Below, piece by piece: positions 7,911-18,071 of a stretch of 64,000 nucleotides of DNA. The stretch lies in NCBI RefSeq assembly GCF_014174515.1, contig NZ_JACJUG010000013.1:96321-160320 (forward strand). The letters run 5' to 3'. Position 1 is the stretch's first letter, and each line of letters begins with the position of its first letter. This stretch comes from Mitsuaria sp. WAJ17 (GTDB taxonomy: Bacteria; Pseudomonadota; Gammaproteobacteria; Burkholderiales; Burkholderiaceae_C). Under the pieces are notes generated by a model, which saw nothing but the letters and a program-made list of their open reading frames with translations, ran no database searches and was not told the origin of the DNA. The position numbers and the translations under genes were made by a program.

Positions 7911-9956
7911 ATGGAATTCCACAATCTCTACAACCATCAACTGGCGCGCATTGCCGTGGGCGTGCCGCAGTGCCGCATCGCCGATCCCGCCTTCAATGCG
8001 CTGCAGACCGCGGCGCTGATGCAGCAGGCCCACGAGGCCGGTGCGGCCGTGGTGGCCTTCCCGGAACTGGGCCTCTCGGCCTACAGCTGCGACGACCTCT
8101 TTCATCAGCGAGCCTTGCTGGATGCCTGCGAGGAGGCCCTGGCCGAGCTGCTGCAGCAGTCCCTGGCTTTGATGCCCATCGCCATCGTCGGCCTGCCGCT
8201 GCGTCTCGAGCACCGTCTCTTCAACTGTGCCGTGGCACTGCACCGCGGCCGCCTTCTGGCGGTGTGGCCCAAGACCTACCTGCCCAACTATGCCGAGTTC
8301 TACGAGGCCCGGCAGTTCAATGCCGCAGATGAGCTGCTGAGCCGCGAGATCGAGCTGCTGGGCCAGCGCGTGCCGACGGGCAGCGATGTGCTGGTCGAGG
8401 CGCAGGACGTGCCGGGGCTGGTGCTTCATGCCGAGATCTGCGAGGACGTCTGGACGCCCATCCCGCCCTCGTGCTATGCGGCCCTTGCTGGTGCGACCGT
8501 GCTGGTCAACCTCTCGGCCTCCAATGTCACCGTGGGCAAGGCGGCCTATCGCCGGCAACTGGTCTCGCAGCAGGCGGCGCGCTGTCTGGCGGCCTATGTC
8601 TACACCTCGGCCGGTGCGGGCGAGTCCAGTACCGACCTGGCCTGGGACGGCCAGGCCCTGATCAGCGAGAACGGAGACCTGCTGGCCGAGTCGCAGCGCT
8701 ACCACCGTGGCTCGCAGCTGATCTTTGCTGACGTCGATCTGGAGCGCCTCGCCCGCGAGCGCATGCGCCAGACCAGCTATGGCACCTCGGTGCGCCGCCA
8801 TGCTGCCCAGCTGCAGGGCTTCCGCCGCGTGGGGCTGGAACTGGCGCCGCCGCGCGAGCAGGCCCTGGGCCTGCGCCGCCGCGTGGACCGCTTTCCCTAT
8901 GTACCCGCCGACCGCAGCCGCCGCGACGAGCGCTGTCACGAGGTCTTCAACATCCAGGTGCAGGCCCTGGTGCAGCGCCTGGAGTCCAGCGGCATCCGCA
9001 AGCTGGTGCTGGGCGTTTCCGGCGGACTGGACTCCACGCACGCCCTGCTGGTTGCCGCTCGCGCGATGGACCAACTGGGCCTGCCGCGTCAGCACATCAT
9101 CGGCGTGACCATGCCCGGCTTTGCCACCAGCACCCGCACGCGCGACCAGGCCTGGCGCCTCATGCAGGCCATCGGTTGCGAGGCGCGCGAGATCGACATC
9201 CGCCCCAGCTGCACCCAGATGCTGCAGGACCTCGGCCATCCCTTCGCCGCAGGGCAGACGGTCTACGACGTCACTTTCGAGAACGTGCAGGCCGGCGAAC
9301 GCACCAGCCATCTTTTCCGCCTGGCCAACCACCTCGGCGCCCTGGTGCTGGGCACGGGCGACCTGAGCGAGCTGGCTCTGGGCTGGTGCACCTATGGCGT
9401 GGGCGACCACATGTCGCACTACAACGTGAACGCCAGCGTGCCCAAGACCCTGATTCAGTACCTGGTGCGCTGGGTGGCCGAAACAGACCAACTGGACCAT
9501 GACAACGGTCCTGCCAGCGGACGTGAGGTGCTGCTGGACATCCTGGCCACCGAGATCAGTCCCGAGCTGGTCCCGGGCCAGGCCCTGCAGAGCACAGAGA
9601 GCCACATCGGGCCCTACGAGTTGCAGGATTTCAACCTCTTCTACACCCTGCGCCACGGCTTTGCGCCGGCCAAGATCGCCTTCCTGGCTCTGCAGGCCTG
9701 GGGCGACCGGGAGCTGGGCGAATGGCCTGATGGCGAGCATGTGAAGCGCAACGAATACGAGCTTGCCGAAATCAAGAGGGTGCTCAGCATCTTCGTGAAA
9801 CGCTTCTTCCAGGGCAGCCAATTCAAGCGCAGTTGCGTGCCCAACGCTCCCAAGGTGGGCAGTGGCGGATCGCTGTCGCCGCGGGGTGACTGGCGGGCGC
9901 CCAGTGACGGTGAAGCAGGTGTCTGGCTGGCCGATCTGCAGCGGATTCCGGCCTGA
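7911..9956 (+). CDS. nadE: Glutamine-dependent NAD+ synthetase
   Basis: 681 residues from the ATG at 7911. This start is chosen because [15 protein letters not shown] aligns with the beginning of the M. tuberculosis enzyme and puts the glutaminase triad where that enzyme has it: Glu52 in FPELGLS, Lys121 in [12 protein letters not shown] and Cys177 in HAEICEDVW. The C-terminal synthetase domain has the PP-loop GVSGGLDST (from about residue 368) and [21 protein letters not shown]. The N-terminal nitrilase-like domain frees ammonia from glutamine, and the second domain amidates deamido-NAD with ATP. Cytoplasmic. It lies 55 bp upstream of glnB, which senses glutamine status. Confidence 0.96.
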   Translation: MEFHNLYNHQLARIAVGVPQCRIADPAFNALQTAALMQQAHEAGAAVVAFPELGLSAYSCDDLFHQRALLDACEEALAELLQQSLALMPIAIVGLPLRLEHRLFNCAVALHRGRLLAVWPKTYLPNYAEFYEARQFNAADELLSREIELLGQRVPTGSDVLVEAQDVPGLVLHAEICEDVWTPIPPSCYAALAGATVLVNLSASNVTVGKAAYRRQLVSQQAARCLAAYVYTSAGAGESSTDLAWDGQALISENGDLLAESQRYHRGSQLIFADVDLERLARERMRQTSYGTSVRRHAAQLQGFRRVGLELAPPREQALGLRRRVDRFPYVPADRSRRDERCHEVFNIQVQALVQRLESSGIRKLVLGVSGGLDSTHALLVAARAMDQLGLPRQHIIGVTMPGFATSTRTRDQAWRLMQAIGCEAREIDIRPSCTQMLQDLGHPFAAGQTVYDVTFENVQAGERTSHLFRLANHLGALVLGTGDLSELALGWCTYGVGDHMSHYNVNASVPKTLIQYLVRWVAETDQLDHDNGPASGREVLLDILATEISPELVPGQALQSTESHIGPYELQDFNLFYTLRHGFAPAKIAFLALQAWGDRELGEWPDGEHVKRNEYELAEIKRVLSIFVKRFFQGSQFKRSCVPNAPKVGSGGSLSPRGDWRAPSDGEAGVWLADLQRIPA

Positions 9957-9969
9957 GTTCCATGCTTAA

Positions 9970-10350
<381 letters not shown>

Positions 10351-10372
10351 CCCCTCGGTCCGCCATGAAGCA

Positions 10373-10400
10373 GGGCGCCTCGCGAGGCGCCCTTTTCTTT
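10373..10400. terminator. Intrinsic terminator after glnB
   Basis: A perfect 20-bp palindrome (arms GGGCGCCTCG and CGAGGCGCCC, 10373-10392) followed by TTTTCTTT. It ends 13 bp before the stop of the convergent dgkA, so it may also help stop that operon. Confidence 0.85.
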
Positions 10401-10413
10401 GGGGCCGAGGAAT

Positions 10414-10791
10414 TCAGAGAAAGCGATGCCAGGCCGCGGCGCCCCAGACGCCGGCGCACAGCAGCAGGGACAGCAGCACGGCCGCGCTGGCCAGGTCCTT
10501 GGCTCGCTTGGAAAGCTCGTGCAACTCGAAGCCCACGCGGTCGATGGCGGCCTCGATACCCGAGTTCAGCAGCTCGACGATCAGCACCAGCAGCAGGGAA
10601 CCCAGCAGCAGGGCGGTCTCCACCCAGCCCTGCCCTAGCCAGAAGGCCAGGGGCACGGCCAGCACGCACAGCCAGACCTCTTGGCGGAAGGCGCTCTCGC
10701 CGCTGTAGGCTGCCTTCAGGCCGGCCCAGGAGTAGCCCGCTGCATGCCGGATGCGATCGAGGCCCCTGCGGCCTTTGTGCGGGTTGCTCAT
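10414..10791 (-). CDS. dgkA: Diacylglycerol kinase
   Basis: 125 residues from the ATG at 10791, whose ATGA overlaps the stop of the RDD-protein gene. A longer frame to 10839 lies inside that gene. Three membrane helices are apparent, and the family signature ELLNSGIEAAIDRV with its catalytic Glu is intact. DgkA is a small trimeric inner-membrane enzyme that phosphorylates diacylglycerol left over from osmoregulated-glucan or LPS modification, recycling it to phosphatidate. It is the last gene of the minus-strand operon starting with the sigma factor at 13175, which ties lipid turnover to that operon's regulation. In E. coli dgkA has also been placed in envelope-stress regulons, which suits this setting. 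Confidence 0.93.
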   Translation of the reverse strand: MSNPHKGRRGLDRIRHAAGYSWAGLKAAYSGESAFRQEVWLCVLAVPLAFWLGQGWVETALLLGSLLLVLIVELLNSGIEAAIDRVGFELHELSKRAKDLASAAVLLSLLLCAGVWGAAAWHRFL

Positions 10792-11303
10792 GGCTTCTTG
10801 CGCGCGGGCGGCAGCTGCGTGATCACGCGGGTCCGGCACAGCAGGTCGTGCAGGAACTGGCGCGAGGGATGCAGTCGGGCCAGCAGCACATAGCCCAGCA
10901 CGCCGGCCAGCAGGGCACCGAAGATGGCGCCACCGTCATGCAGTTCGGCGAAGTGGACCGAGGCCAGGGCTGGCAGGAACCACAGCCAGGACAGCAGGTA
11001 GCGCGCGAGGGCGCGCCCTTGGCGCAGGGGGGCGCCGTGCTCATCGACCACGCGCAAGTGCCAGGCCTTCATCGCGACGGTCTGGCCGCCGTGGGTCCAG
11101 AACCATATGAAGTAGATGCCCAGCACCACGAACTCGAAGGCCTGTAGGCCGCTCTTGCCGATGAGGGCGCTGCGCTGCTGCGTGAGTGCGGCGTAGAGAT
11201 AGCCCGATATGAAGGTGACCCCAAAGAGCAGCACGCCTTCATAGAGAAAGGACGCCATGCGGCGCCACAGGCTGGGCGCCTGCCCGGGGAACTGCGCTTC
11301 CAT
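10788..11303 (-). CDS. RDD family membrane protein
   Basis: 171 residues. The N-terminal half has two to three hydrophobic segments (FLYEGVLLFGVTFISGYLYAA; FVVLGIYFIWFW), followed by the RDD-family block GGQTVAMKAWHLRVVDEHG and GRALARYLLSW, then further membrane helices and a basic C-terminal tail. The RDD family is widespread and mostly uncharacterised. Some members have been implicated in sodium or proton exchange. It starts 3 bp after the DUF3106 gene and overlaps dgkA by ATGA, so it is clearly cotranscribed. Function here is unknown. Operon partners point to the cell envelope. Confidence 0.85.
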   Translation of the reverse strand: MEAQFPGQAPSLWRRMASFLYEGVLLFGVTFISGYLYAALTQQRSALIGKSGLQAFEFVVLGIYFIWFWTHGGQTVAMKAWHLRVVDEHGAPLRQGRALARYLLSWLWFLPALASVHFAELHDGGAIFGALLAGVLGYVLLARLHPSRQFLHDLLCRTRVITQLPPARKKP

Positions 11304-11306
11304 CGT

Positions 11307-12131
11307 TCAGCGCGCGGGCGTCGAGGCCGCGGCGGGTGCCTGGGGAACGCGGGGCAGCAGGGTCTTGGGATCGACCAGGGCCGGATCGACGACCAGCTTG
11401 CGCCGGGCTGGCAGCGCGCGGCCGGCCTGCGGTACGCCCTGCGTGATCAGCACCGTGCTGACGCCCGGGCGGGCCTGTAGCACCGAGGGGGCGACAGGGA
11501 CGGGCGCAGCGGCCTGCTTTGGAGGCACGAAGGCGGACTTGGCACCGCTCAGTGGCTTCTGGGCCTGGGCCGCGGCTTTGGGATCGGCACGCTTCTGGGC
11601 GGCCTTCTCAGCACCCTTCTGGGCGAGGGCCTGACGCTCCTCCGGCGTGAGGGCCTGGTAGGCCTCCCACTTGGACTGGAGCTTTTCCGACTGCAGCTTC
11701 TCGTCGCGCAGCTGGGGATTGGACTGGAAGCCCACACGCGCCTGCTGGCGCTCGGCGGGGCTCATGCGGGTCCAGGCGATCATGCGCTCGCGCAGGCGGG
11801 CCTGCTGCTCGGGCGTGAGGGTGTGGAAGCGGGCGGCGATCTCCAGCCACTTGCTCTTGCGCGCGGCATCGAGGCCGTCCCACTCATCGGCCAGGGGCGC
11901 CAGGACGGCCTGTTGGGCCGGCGTGAGGGTGGACCACCGCTGCGCCCCCACCAGGCTGGCGGTGGGCAGGGGTTTGGGAGCCGGGGGCAGGGCGGGAAGG
12001 GCTGCCGAGGCCGGCGCCGCGGCGCTGGCGGCCGCGGCAGGCGCTTCGCTGGACTGGGCGTGGGCGATGCCCAGCAGTGCCGGAATCAGCAGCAGGGCAA
12101 GCAGGCGGCGGACGTTCAGCGCAGGCGTCAT
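11307..12131 (-). CDS. DUF3106 protein, exported, with repeated LTPxxQ motifs
   Basis: 274 residues from the ATG at 12131. An earlier in-frame ATG would overlap the DUF3619 gene. A signal peptide (about 1-25, ending IAHAQ) precedes an Ala/Pro linker. Then comes a helical, charged region with four related turns: LTPAQQ (69-74), LTPEQQ (105-110), MSPAERQ (123-129) and LTPEERQ (161-167), each next to Trp/Leu-rich helices. The C-terminal ~100 residues are Ala/Pro/Lys-rich and low in complexity. The LTPxxQ pattern recalls the LTxxQ motif of periplasmic Spy/CpxP/ZraP-type proteins. That likeness is my reading, not an established relationship. It lies 10 bp after the DUF3619 gene. Predicted to be periplasmic, possibly a stress sensor or chaperone. 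Confidence 0.82.
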   Translation of the reverse strand: MTPALNVRRLLALLLIPALLGIAHAQSSEAPAAAASAAAPASAALPALPPAPKPLPTASLVGAQRWSTLTPAQQAVLAPLADEWDGLDAARKSKWLEIAARFHTLTPEQQARLRERMIAWTRMSPAERQQARVGFQSNPQLRDEKLQSEKLQSKWEAYQALTPEERQALAQKGAEKAAQKRADPKAAAQAQKPLSGAKSAFVPPKQAAAPVPVAPSVLQARPGVSTVLITQGVPQAGRALPARRKLVVDPALVDPKTLLPRVPQAPAAASTPAR

Positions 12132-12141
12132 GGGCGGGCGG

Positions 12142-12612
12142 TCACTCTTCGTGTCGTTCTTGTTGCTCGTCCGGATTCTCATCCAGGTATTCCTTGAATC
12201 CCGCATCGCTGTAGGCGGCGGGCGGCAAGGGCTTGGCCAGCATGGCGGTGTCCACCTCGGCGGCGGCCAGGATCTGCTGGTACCACTGGCTGTGCTGGAT
12301 CAGCAGCAGGCCGGCCAGCAGCAGGAGCAGGGGGGCCAGCGAGGCCAGCTTGAACCAGCGCGCCGGGCGATCACCGCCCTGCAGGGCCAGGGTGCTGCCC
12401 ATGCGAAGGGTCTGCTCCGCGGTGACGGGCACAGCCACGCGGGCTTCCTTGGCCTTGCGCAGGGCCTGTTCGCGCGCGAAGCGCAGGCGCTCGGTGATGT
12501 CGGCGGGCAGTTCGTCGCTGGCCTGGCTGAGGCCGACGGCCAGGCGCTTGCCATAGGCCGATACGCGGGCGTCAACCGCCGGGTCCAGGGTGGACGTCGT
12601 GTGCTTGTTCAT
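12142..12612 (-). CDS. DUF3619 single-TM protein, candidate anti-sigma factor
   Basis: 156 residues from the ATG at 12612, overlapping the sigma-factor stop by ATGA. About 85 mostly hydrophilic, helical residues (LRFAREQALRKAKEARVAV) are followed by one membrane helix (about 88-106, LASLAPLLLLLAGLLLIQ) and a ~48-residue acidic C-terminus ending DENPDEQQERHEE. No signal peptide, so the N-terminal part should be cytoplasmic and the tail periplasmic. DUF3619 has no assigned function that I know of. Translational coupling to an ECF-type sigma gene and this topology are what one expects of an anti-sigma factor, although it has no ZAS motif. Inference only. Confidence 0.82.
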   Translation of the reverse strand: MNKHTTSTLDPAVDARVSAYGKRLAVGLSQASDELPADITERLRFAREQALRKAKEARVAVPVTAEQTLRMGSTLALQGGDRPARWFKLASLAPLLLLLAGLLLIQHSQWYQQILAAAEVDTAMLAKPLPPAAYSDAGFKEYLDENPDEQQERHEE

Positions 12613-13175
12613 AGTGTGATCCCCTTGCCTTTGAGCGCCTTGGCCAGTGCGTGAACGGCCCGTGAGCAGTGCGTCTTCACACTTCCCTCCGAGCAACCCA
12701 TGACGCTGGCCGTCTCGGCGACGTCCAACTCTTCCCAGTAACGCAGCAGGAAGGCTTCCCGTTGACGTGTCGGCAGTTGGCTCACCTCGGCGTCGATGGC
12801 CTGGAGGATCTGGCTGCGCGACACCTCGTCTGCCGCGCTGAGCGTACCCAGGCCGCCGTTGCTGCTGGTGAGCGTTTCCAGCAAGTCGAAGTCGTCGTCC
12901 GGATCAGCGCCTTCGACGTCCGACATAGTGAACATGACGGCGTTGCGGACCTTCTGGCGCCGGAACCAGTCCATGGTCGCATTGGACAGGATACGCTGGA
13001 AGAGCAAGGGCAGTTCGGCTGCTGGGCGGTCGAAGTACTTCTCGGCCAGGCGGATCATGGAGTCCTGGACGATGTCCAGGGCGGCATCGTCGTCGCGGAC
13101 CATGTAGACGGTGCGCTTGAAAGCCCGCCGGTCCACGCTCTTCAGGAAATCGTTGAGTTCTTTGTCTGTCGCCAA
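12609..13175 (-). CDS. ECF-type RNA polymerase sigma factor
   Basis: 188 residues if translation starts at the TTG at 13175, which gives ATDKELNDFLKSVDRRAFKRT, the beginning I expect for this Burkholderiales group. An ATG at 13313 gives 46 extra residues with no family likeness. Sigma region 2 is seen in ALDIVQDSMIRLAEKY and NATMDWFRRQKVRNA. Region 4 is seen in LPTRQREAFLLRYWEELDVAETA followed by the helix-turn-helix MGCSEGSVKTHCSRAVHAL. Regions 2 and 4 only, so an ECF sigma. First gene of a five-gene operon (DUF3619, DUF3106, RDD, dgkA). Divergent from ilvI. Promoter specificity and inducing signal are unknown. Confidence 0.9.
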   Translation of the reverse strand: MATDKELNDFLKSVDRRAFKRTVYMVRDDDAALDIVQDSMIRLAEKYFDRPAAELPLLFQRILSNATMDWFRRQKVRNAVMFTMSDVEGADPDDDFDLLETLTSSNGGLGTLSAADEVSRSQILQAIDAEVSQLPTRQREAFLLRYWEELDVAETASVMGCSEGSVKTHCSRAVHALAKALKGKGITL

Positions 13176-13438
13176 GATGCATCCAGTGCGCCCGGGCCGG
13201 TGCGCCGGCGGGAAAACGTCGCGGATTATGGCACTGCCCTCGGAATTGGAGTCCAGACCCCAGTCAGGGCGCCAATTCCATGCATAATGCTGCTTCGCAC
13301 AATGAGTTCCCAAGGTCTCAAGCTGGTGCCCGACCGGGGTGCCGAGTTTTTTGACCGCGCACGTTCCGAATCCGCCTCACAAGGGTGTGAAGAGGAGCAC
13401 CGATGGTTTTTCGTCAGAGAAATTCACAGAGGTTCGAC

Positions 13439-15229
13439 ATGGATATGTCTGCCGCGGACGTCAAACGTGCAGCGACCGATGGTCGTGCACAACCGCATTC
13501 TTCTTCCCATACCGCTTCGGAGCTCAATGGCTCCGAGATCCTGGTCCGTAGCCTGCAAGCAGAGGGTGTCAAGTACCTCTGGGGCTATCCGGGCGGCGCT
13601 GTCCTCTACATCTACGACGCGCTCTACAAGCAGGACTCCATCCAGCACGTTTTGGTGCGCCACGAGCAGGCTGCCGTGCATGCCGCTGACGGCTATGCCC
13701 GCGCCACCGGCGAAGTCGGCGTGGCCCTGGTGACCTCGGGTCCCGGCGTCACGAATGCCATCACCGGCATTGCGACCGCCTACATGGACTCCATCCCCAT
13801 GGTGATCGTGACCGGCCAGGTGCCCACGCCGGCCATCGGCCTGGATGCCTTCCAGGAGTGCGATACCGTGGGCATCACCCGCCCCATCGTCAAGCACAAC
13901 TTCCTGGTGAAGGACGTGCGCGACCTCGCCAGCACGCTCAAGAAGGCCTTCCACATCGCCCGCACCGGCCGTCCCGGCCCCGTGGTGGTGGACATCCCCA
14001 AGGACGTCTCCCTCAATAAGACCCACTTCAGCTACCCGGCCACGGTCGAGATGCGCTCCTACAACCCGGTCAAGAAGGGGCACTCGGGGCAGATCCGCAA
14101 GGCGGTGCAGCTGTTGATGGCTGCCAAGCGCCCCTACATCTACACGGGTGGCGGCGTCATCCTGGGCGAGGCCACGGCCGAGCTGCGCGAGTTGGTCAAC
14201 CTGCTGGGCTATCCCTGCACCAACACGCTGATGGGCCTGGGCTCCATGCCCGGCACCGATCCGCGCTTCCTGGGCATGCTGGGCATGCATGGCACCTACG
14301 AGGCCAACATGACCATGCAGCACTGCGATGTGCTGCTGGCGGTGGGCGCGCGCTTTGATGACCGCGTGATCGGCAACCCCAAGCACTTCGCCCAGGTGGA
14401 GCGCAAGATCATCCACGTGGACATCGACCCCTCATCGATCTCCAAGCGCGTGCGCGTGGATATCCCCATCGTCGGCGACGTCAAGGACGTGCTGCAGGAA
14501 CTGATCCATCAGATCAAGGAAGCACAGGCCCGGCCAGACAGCGCTGCCATCAACGCCTGGTGGAGCCAGATCAATGAGTGGCGCCGCAAGGACTGCCTGT
14601 CCTACAAGCGCGACAGCGAGGTCATCAAGCCGCAGATGGTCGTCGAGACCCTCTGGAACCTGACCCGCGACCGCGACACCTACATCACCTCTGATGTGGG
14701 CCAGCACCAGATGTGGGCCGCGCAGTTCTACAAGTTCGATGAACCCCGCCGCTGGATCAACTCCGGGGGCCTGGGCACCATGGGCGTGGGCCTGCCCTAT
14801 GCCATGGGCATCAAGCTGGCCAAGCCCGAGTCGGATGTGTTCTGCATCACCGGCGAAGGCTCCATCCAGATGTGCATCCAGGAGCTCTCGACCTGCCAGC
14901 AGTACAAGACGCCGGTCAAGATTGTCTCCCTCAACAACCGCTACCTGGGCATGGTGCGGCAGTGGCAGGAACTCGACTACGAGGGCCGCTACTCCCACAG
15001 CTACATGGATGCGCTGCCCAACTTCGTCAAGCTGGCGGAGGCCTACGGGCATGTGGGCATCCTTGTCGAGCATCCCGCGGACGTGGAGCCCGCGCTGCGC
15101 GAGGCCATGCGCCTGAAGGACCGCACCGTCTTCCTGGACGTGCGCACCGATCCGACCGAGAACGTCTGGCCCATGGTCAAGGCGGGCAAGGGTATTTCGG
15201 AAATGCTGCTGGGGTCCGAGGACCTGTGA
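13439..15229 (+). CDS. ilvI: Acetolactate synthase, large catalytic subunit
   Basis: 596 residues from the ATG at 13439, preceded by AGAGG at good spacing. Another ATG at 13403 has an even better GAGGAG five bases away and would add 12 residues, so the start is open. A ThDP enzyme: EILVRSLQAEGVKYLWGYPGG begins the PYR domain, and the catalytic Glu is in LVRHEQAAVHAADGYARATG. The central domain has FQECDTVGITRPIVKH, and the ThDP/Mg site GEGSIQMCIQEL with LNNRYLGMVRQW lies in the C-terminal domain. It condenses two pyruvates, or pyruvate with 2-oxobutyrate, in valine, leucine and isoleucine synthesis. No Leu/Val/Ile leader peptide is seen upstream. Confidence 0.96.
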   Translation: MDMSAADVKRAATDGRAQPHSSSHTASELNGSEILVRSLQAEGVKYLWGYPGGAVLYIYDALYKQDSIQHVLVRHEQAAVHAADGYARATGEVGVALVTSGPGVTNAITGIATAYMDSIPMVIVTGQVPTPAIGLDAFQECDTVGITRPIVKHNFLVKDVRDLASTLKKAFHIARTGRPGPVVVDIPKDVSLNKTHFSYPATVEMRSYNPVKKGHSGQIRKAVQLLMAAKRPYIYTGGGVILGEATAELRELVNLLGYPCTNTLMGLGSMPGTDPRFLGMLGMHGTYEANMTMQHCDVLLAVGARFDDRVIGNPKHFAQVERKIIHVDIDPSSISKRVRVDIPIVGDVKDVLQELIHQIKEAQARPDSAAINAWWSQINEWRRKDCLSYKRDSEVIKPQMVVETLWNLTRDRDTYITSDVGQHQMWAAQFYKFDEPRRWINSGGLGTMGVGLPYAMGIKLAKPESDVFCITGEGSIQMCIQELSTCQQYKTPVKIVSLNNRYLGMVRQWQELDYEGRYSHSYMDALPNFVKLAEAYGHVGILVEHPADVEPALREAMRLKDRTVFLDVRTDPTENVWPMVKAGKGISEMLLGSEDL

Positions 15230-15398
15230 GCCTCCCGTGAGCCCTGCACGGTCCGCCGGCTTACCGGCCCCGGACCGGCGTCAGGGTCCACGATGGCCCG
15301 CATCGGCATCCCGCTGCATTCTTTTTCCACCATCGAAGAGCGTGGCCAAGGGCCGTCGGTTACCGCCGCCGGCCTGAAGAGCGCGAAGGACGAGACCC

Positions 15399-15890
15399 AT
15401 GAGACACATCATTGCTTTGCTCATCGAGAACGAGCCGGGTGCGCTGTCGCGCGTCGTGGCCCTGTTCTCCGCCCGGGGCTACAACATCGAGAGCCTGACC
15501 GTGGCGCCGACGGAAGACCCGTCGCTGTCCCGCATGACCATCGTGACCACCGGCTCCGATGACGTCATCGAGCAGATCACCAAGCACCTGAACCGGCTGA
15601 TCGAGGTCGTCAAGGTCGTGGACCTCACCGAGGGCAACTACACCGAGCGAGAACTCATGCTCATCAAGGTGCGGGCCGTTGGCAAGGAACGCGAGGAGAT
15701 GAAGCGCACCGCCGACATCTTCCGCGGCCGCATCATCGACGTGACCGAGAAGACCTACACCGTCGAGCTGACCGGCGATGCGAGCAAGCTCGACGCCTTC
15801 ATCGACGCCATCGACCGCACCGCCATCCTGGAGACCGTGCGCACCGGCGCCAGCGGCATCGGGCGCGGCGAGCGAATCCTCAGGGTTTGA
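15399..15890 (+). CDS. ilvH: Acetolactate synthase, regulatory small subunit
   Basis: 163 residues, typical length. An N-terminal ACT domain starts MRHIIALLIENEPGALSRVV and has GYNIESLTVAPTED, the valine-binding face that confers feedback inhibition. A second ACT-like domain begins near residue 80 (ERELMLIKVRAVGKEREE). It assembles with IlvI to activate the enzyme and make it valine-sensitive. It lies 169 bp after ilvI. That gap contains GC-rich inverted sequence around 15255-15290 but no T-run, so the two are probably cotranscribed. AAGGA precedes the ATG by 8 bases. Followed by ilvC after 153 bp. Confidence 0.96.
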   Translation: MRHIIALLIENEPGALSRVVALFSARGYNIESLTVAPTEDPSLSRMTIVTTGSDDVIEQITKHLNRLIEVVKVVDLTEGNYTERELMLIKVRAVGKEREEMKRTADIFRGRIIDVTEKTYTVELTGDASKLDAFIDAIDRTAILETVRTGASGIGRGERILRV

Positions 15891-15944
15891 TCCTTTCCCC
15901 TGGCGGCAGGCCATTGCGGTTTGCCGTCGCCCTGCAGGCCATGA

Positions 15945-17057
<1,113 letters not shown>

Positions 17058-17060
<3 letters not shown>

Positions 17061-17079
17061 TCAAGCGCTGATCAAGCGC
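17058..17079 (+). repeat. 11-bp tandem duplication over the ilvC stop codon
   Basis: TGATCAAGCGC occurs twice in a row (17058-17068 and 17069-17079), followed by another TGAG. The first TGA is the ilvC stop, so the duplication leaves several stop codons in a row there. Confidence 0.85.
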
Positions 17080-17087
17080 TGAGTCAC

Positions 17088-17145
17088 GGGATCTCCGGAT
17101 CCCTTTTAGAGAGCCGCGTCGCCTCCGGGCAGACGCGGCTTTTTT
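17088..17145 (+). terminator. Two consecutive terminator hairpins after ilvC
   Basis: The first hairpin, GGGATC/GATCCC with a 4-nt loop followed by TTTT, spans 17088-17107. The second, AGCCGCGTC (17112-17120) and GACGCGGCT (17132-17140), is followed by a T-run to 17145. The second is a textbook intrinsic terminator. Tandem placement suggests tight separation of the ilv genes from pssA. Confidence 0.85.
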
Positions 17146-17175
17146 ATGGCGAGGCTTGCGCTATCCTCCCTGCCC

Positions 17176-18021
17176 ATGACCGATCCCAAGCAGTCCACGG
17201 TGCCTTTCGATGACGATGAGGACGCCGACGTCCTGACCCCCGTGCGCCCGCGCCGCAAGGGCATCTACATCCTCCCCAACCTCTTCACGCTGGCCGCGCT
17301 CTTCGGCGGCTTCTATGCCATCGTGATGGCTATGCATGGCCGCTTCGAGCAGTCGGTCTACGGCGTGTTCTGTGCCATGGTGCTGGACAGCCTGGACGGT
17401 CGGGTGGCCCGCATGACCAATACCCAGAGCACTTTCGGTGAGCAGATGGACAGCCTCTCCGACATGGTGTCCTTCGGCGCCGCACCAGCCCTGATCATGT
17501 ACGAGTGGGCGCTGCAGGGTCTGGGCAAATGGGGGTGGTTCGCGGCCTTTGTCTACTGCGCCGGCGCCGCGCTGCGCCTGGCCCGTTTCAATACCAATAT
17601 CGCCGTGGTCGACAAGCGCTTCTTCCAGGGCGTGCCCAGCCCGGCCGCGGCGGCCCTGGTGATGGGACTGATCTGGGTCATGGAGGATGCCGGCTATCAC
17701 GCGCCGACCGCGTCCCCGGGCCTGGCCTGGCTTGCCTTCGGCTTCACGCTCTACGCGGGCCTGACCATGGTTACCAACGCACCCTTCTACAGCTTCAAGG
17801 ACATCAGCTTCAAGCGCTCGGTGCCCTTCATCAGTGTGGTCGCGATCGCCCTGGGCATCGCGCTGATCAACATCGACCCGCCGCGTGTGCTCTTCGGCCT
17901 GTTCTGCTTCTACGGCCTTTCGGGCTATGGGGTCTACGCCTACAAACGCATGAAGGGCAAGCCGGTCAGCGTGATCGCGATCTCGACCGACGAGCCCGAT
18001 GAAAAGGGCCTTCACCATTGA
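17176..18021 (+). CDS. pssA: CDP-diacylglycerol--serine O-phosphatidyltransferase
   Basis: 281 residues from the ATG at 17176. A further ATG at 17146 overlaps the upstream terminator. The CDP-alcohol phosphotransferase signature is complete: DSLDGRVARM, then FGEQMDSLSD, giving the DG-AR-G-D-D pattern that binds metal and CDP-diacylglycerol. Eight or so hydrophobic segments follow (YILPNLFTLAALFGGFYAIV first). It makes phosphatidylserine, the precursor of phosphatidylethanolamine, in the inner membrane. In related genomes psd usually lies between ilvC and pssA. Here it is missing from this spot, so decarboxylation must be encoded elsewhere. The next gene is the leuA leader. Confidence 0.95.
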   Translation: MTDPKQSTVPFDDDEDADVLTPVRPRRKGIYILPNLFTLAALFGGFYAIVMAMHGRFEQSVYGVFCAMVLDSLDGRVARMTNTQSTFGEQMDSLSDMVSFGAAPALIMYEWALQGLGKWGWFAAFVYCAGAALRLARFNTNIAVVDKRFFQGVPSPAAAALVMGLIWVMEDAGYHAPTASPGLAWLAFGFTLYAGLTMVTNAPFYSFKDISFKRSVPFISVVAIALGIALINIDPPRVLFGLFCFYGLSGYGVYAYKRMKGKPVSVIAISTDEPDEKGLHH

Positions 18022-18054
18022 CGTAGGCAGGCCTGGTGCCAGTGCCGGGCCGCG

Positions 18055-18063
18055 TGCTACATT
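18055..18063 (+). promoter_or_regulatory. Extended -10 promoter candidate for the leuA leader
   Basis: TGCTACATT gives TG-N-TACATT, an extended -10 element. No -35 hexamer lies at 16-18 bp. Transcription would start near 18069-18072, essentially at the ATG of the leader peptide (18072), implying a leaderless transcript. Confidence 0.45.
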
Positions 18064-18071
18064 CAATCACC

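Noticed and set aside
13176..13438. Attenuator or leader peptide for ilvI
   Set aside because: No Leu/Val/Ile-rich short frame and no terminator hairpin were found. A GAGTTTTTTG run at about 13343 lacks a proper stem.
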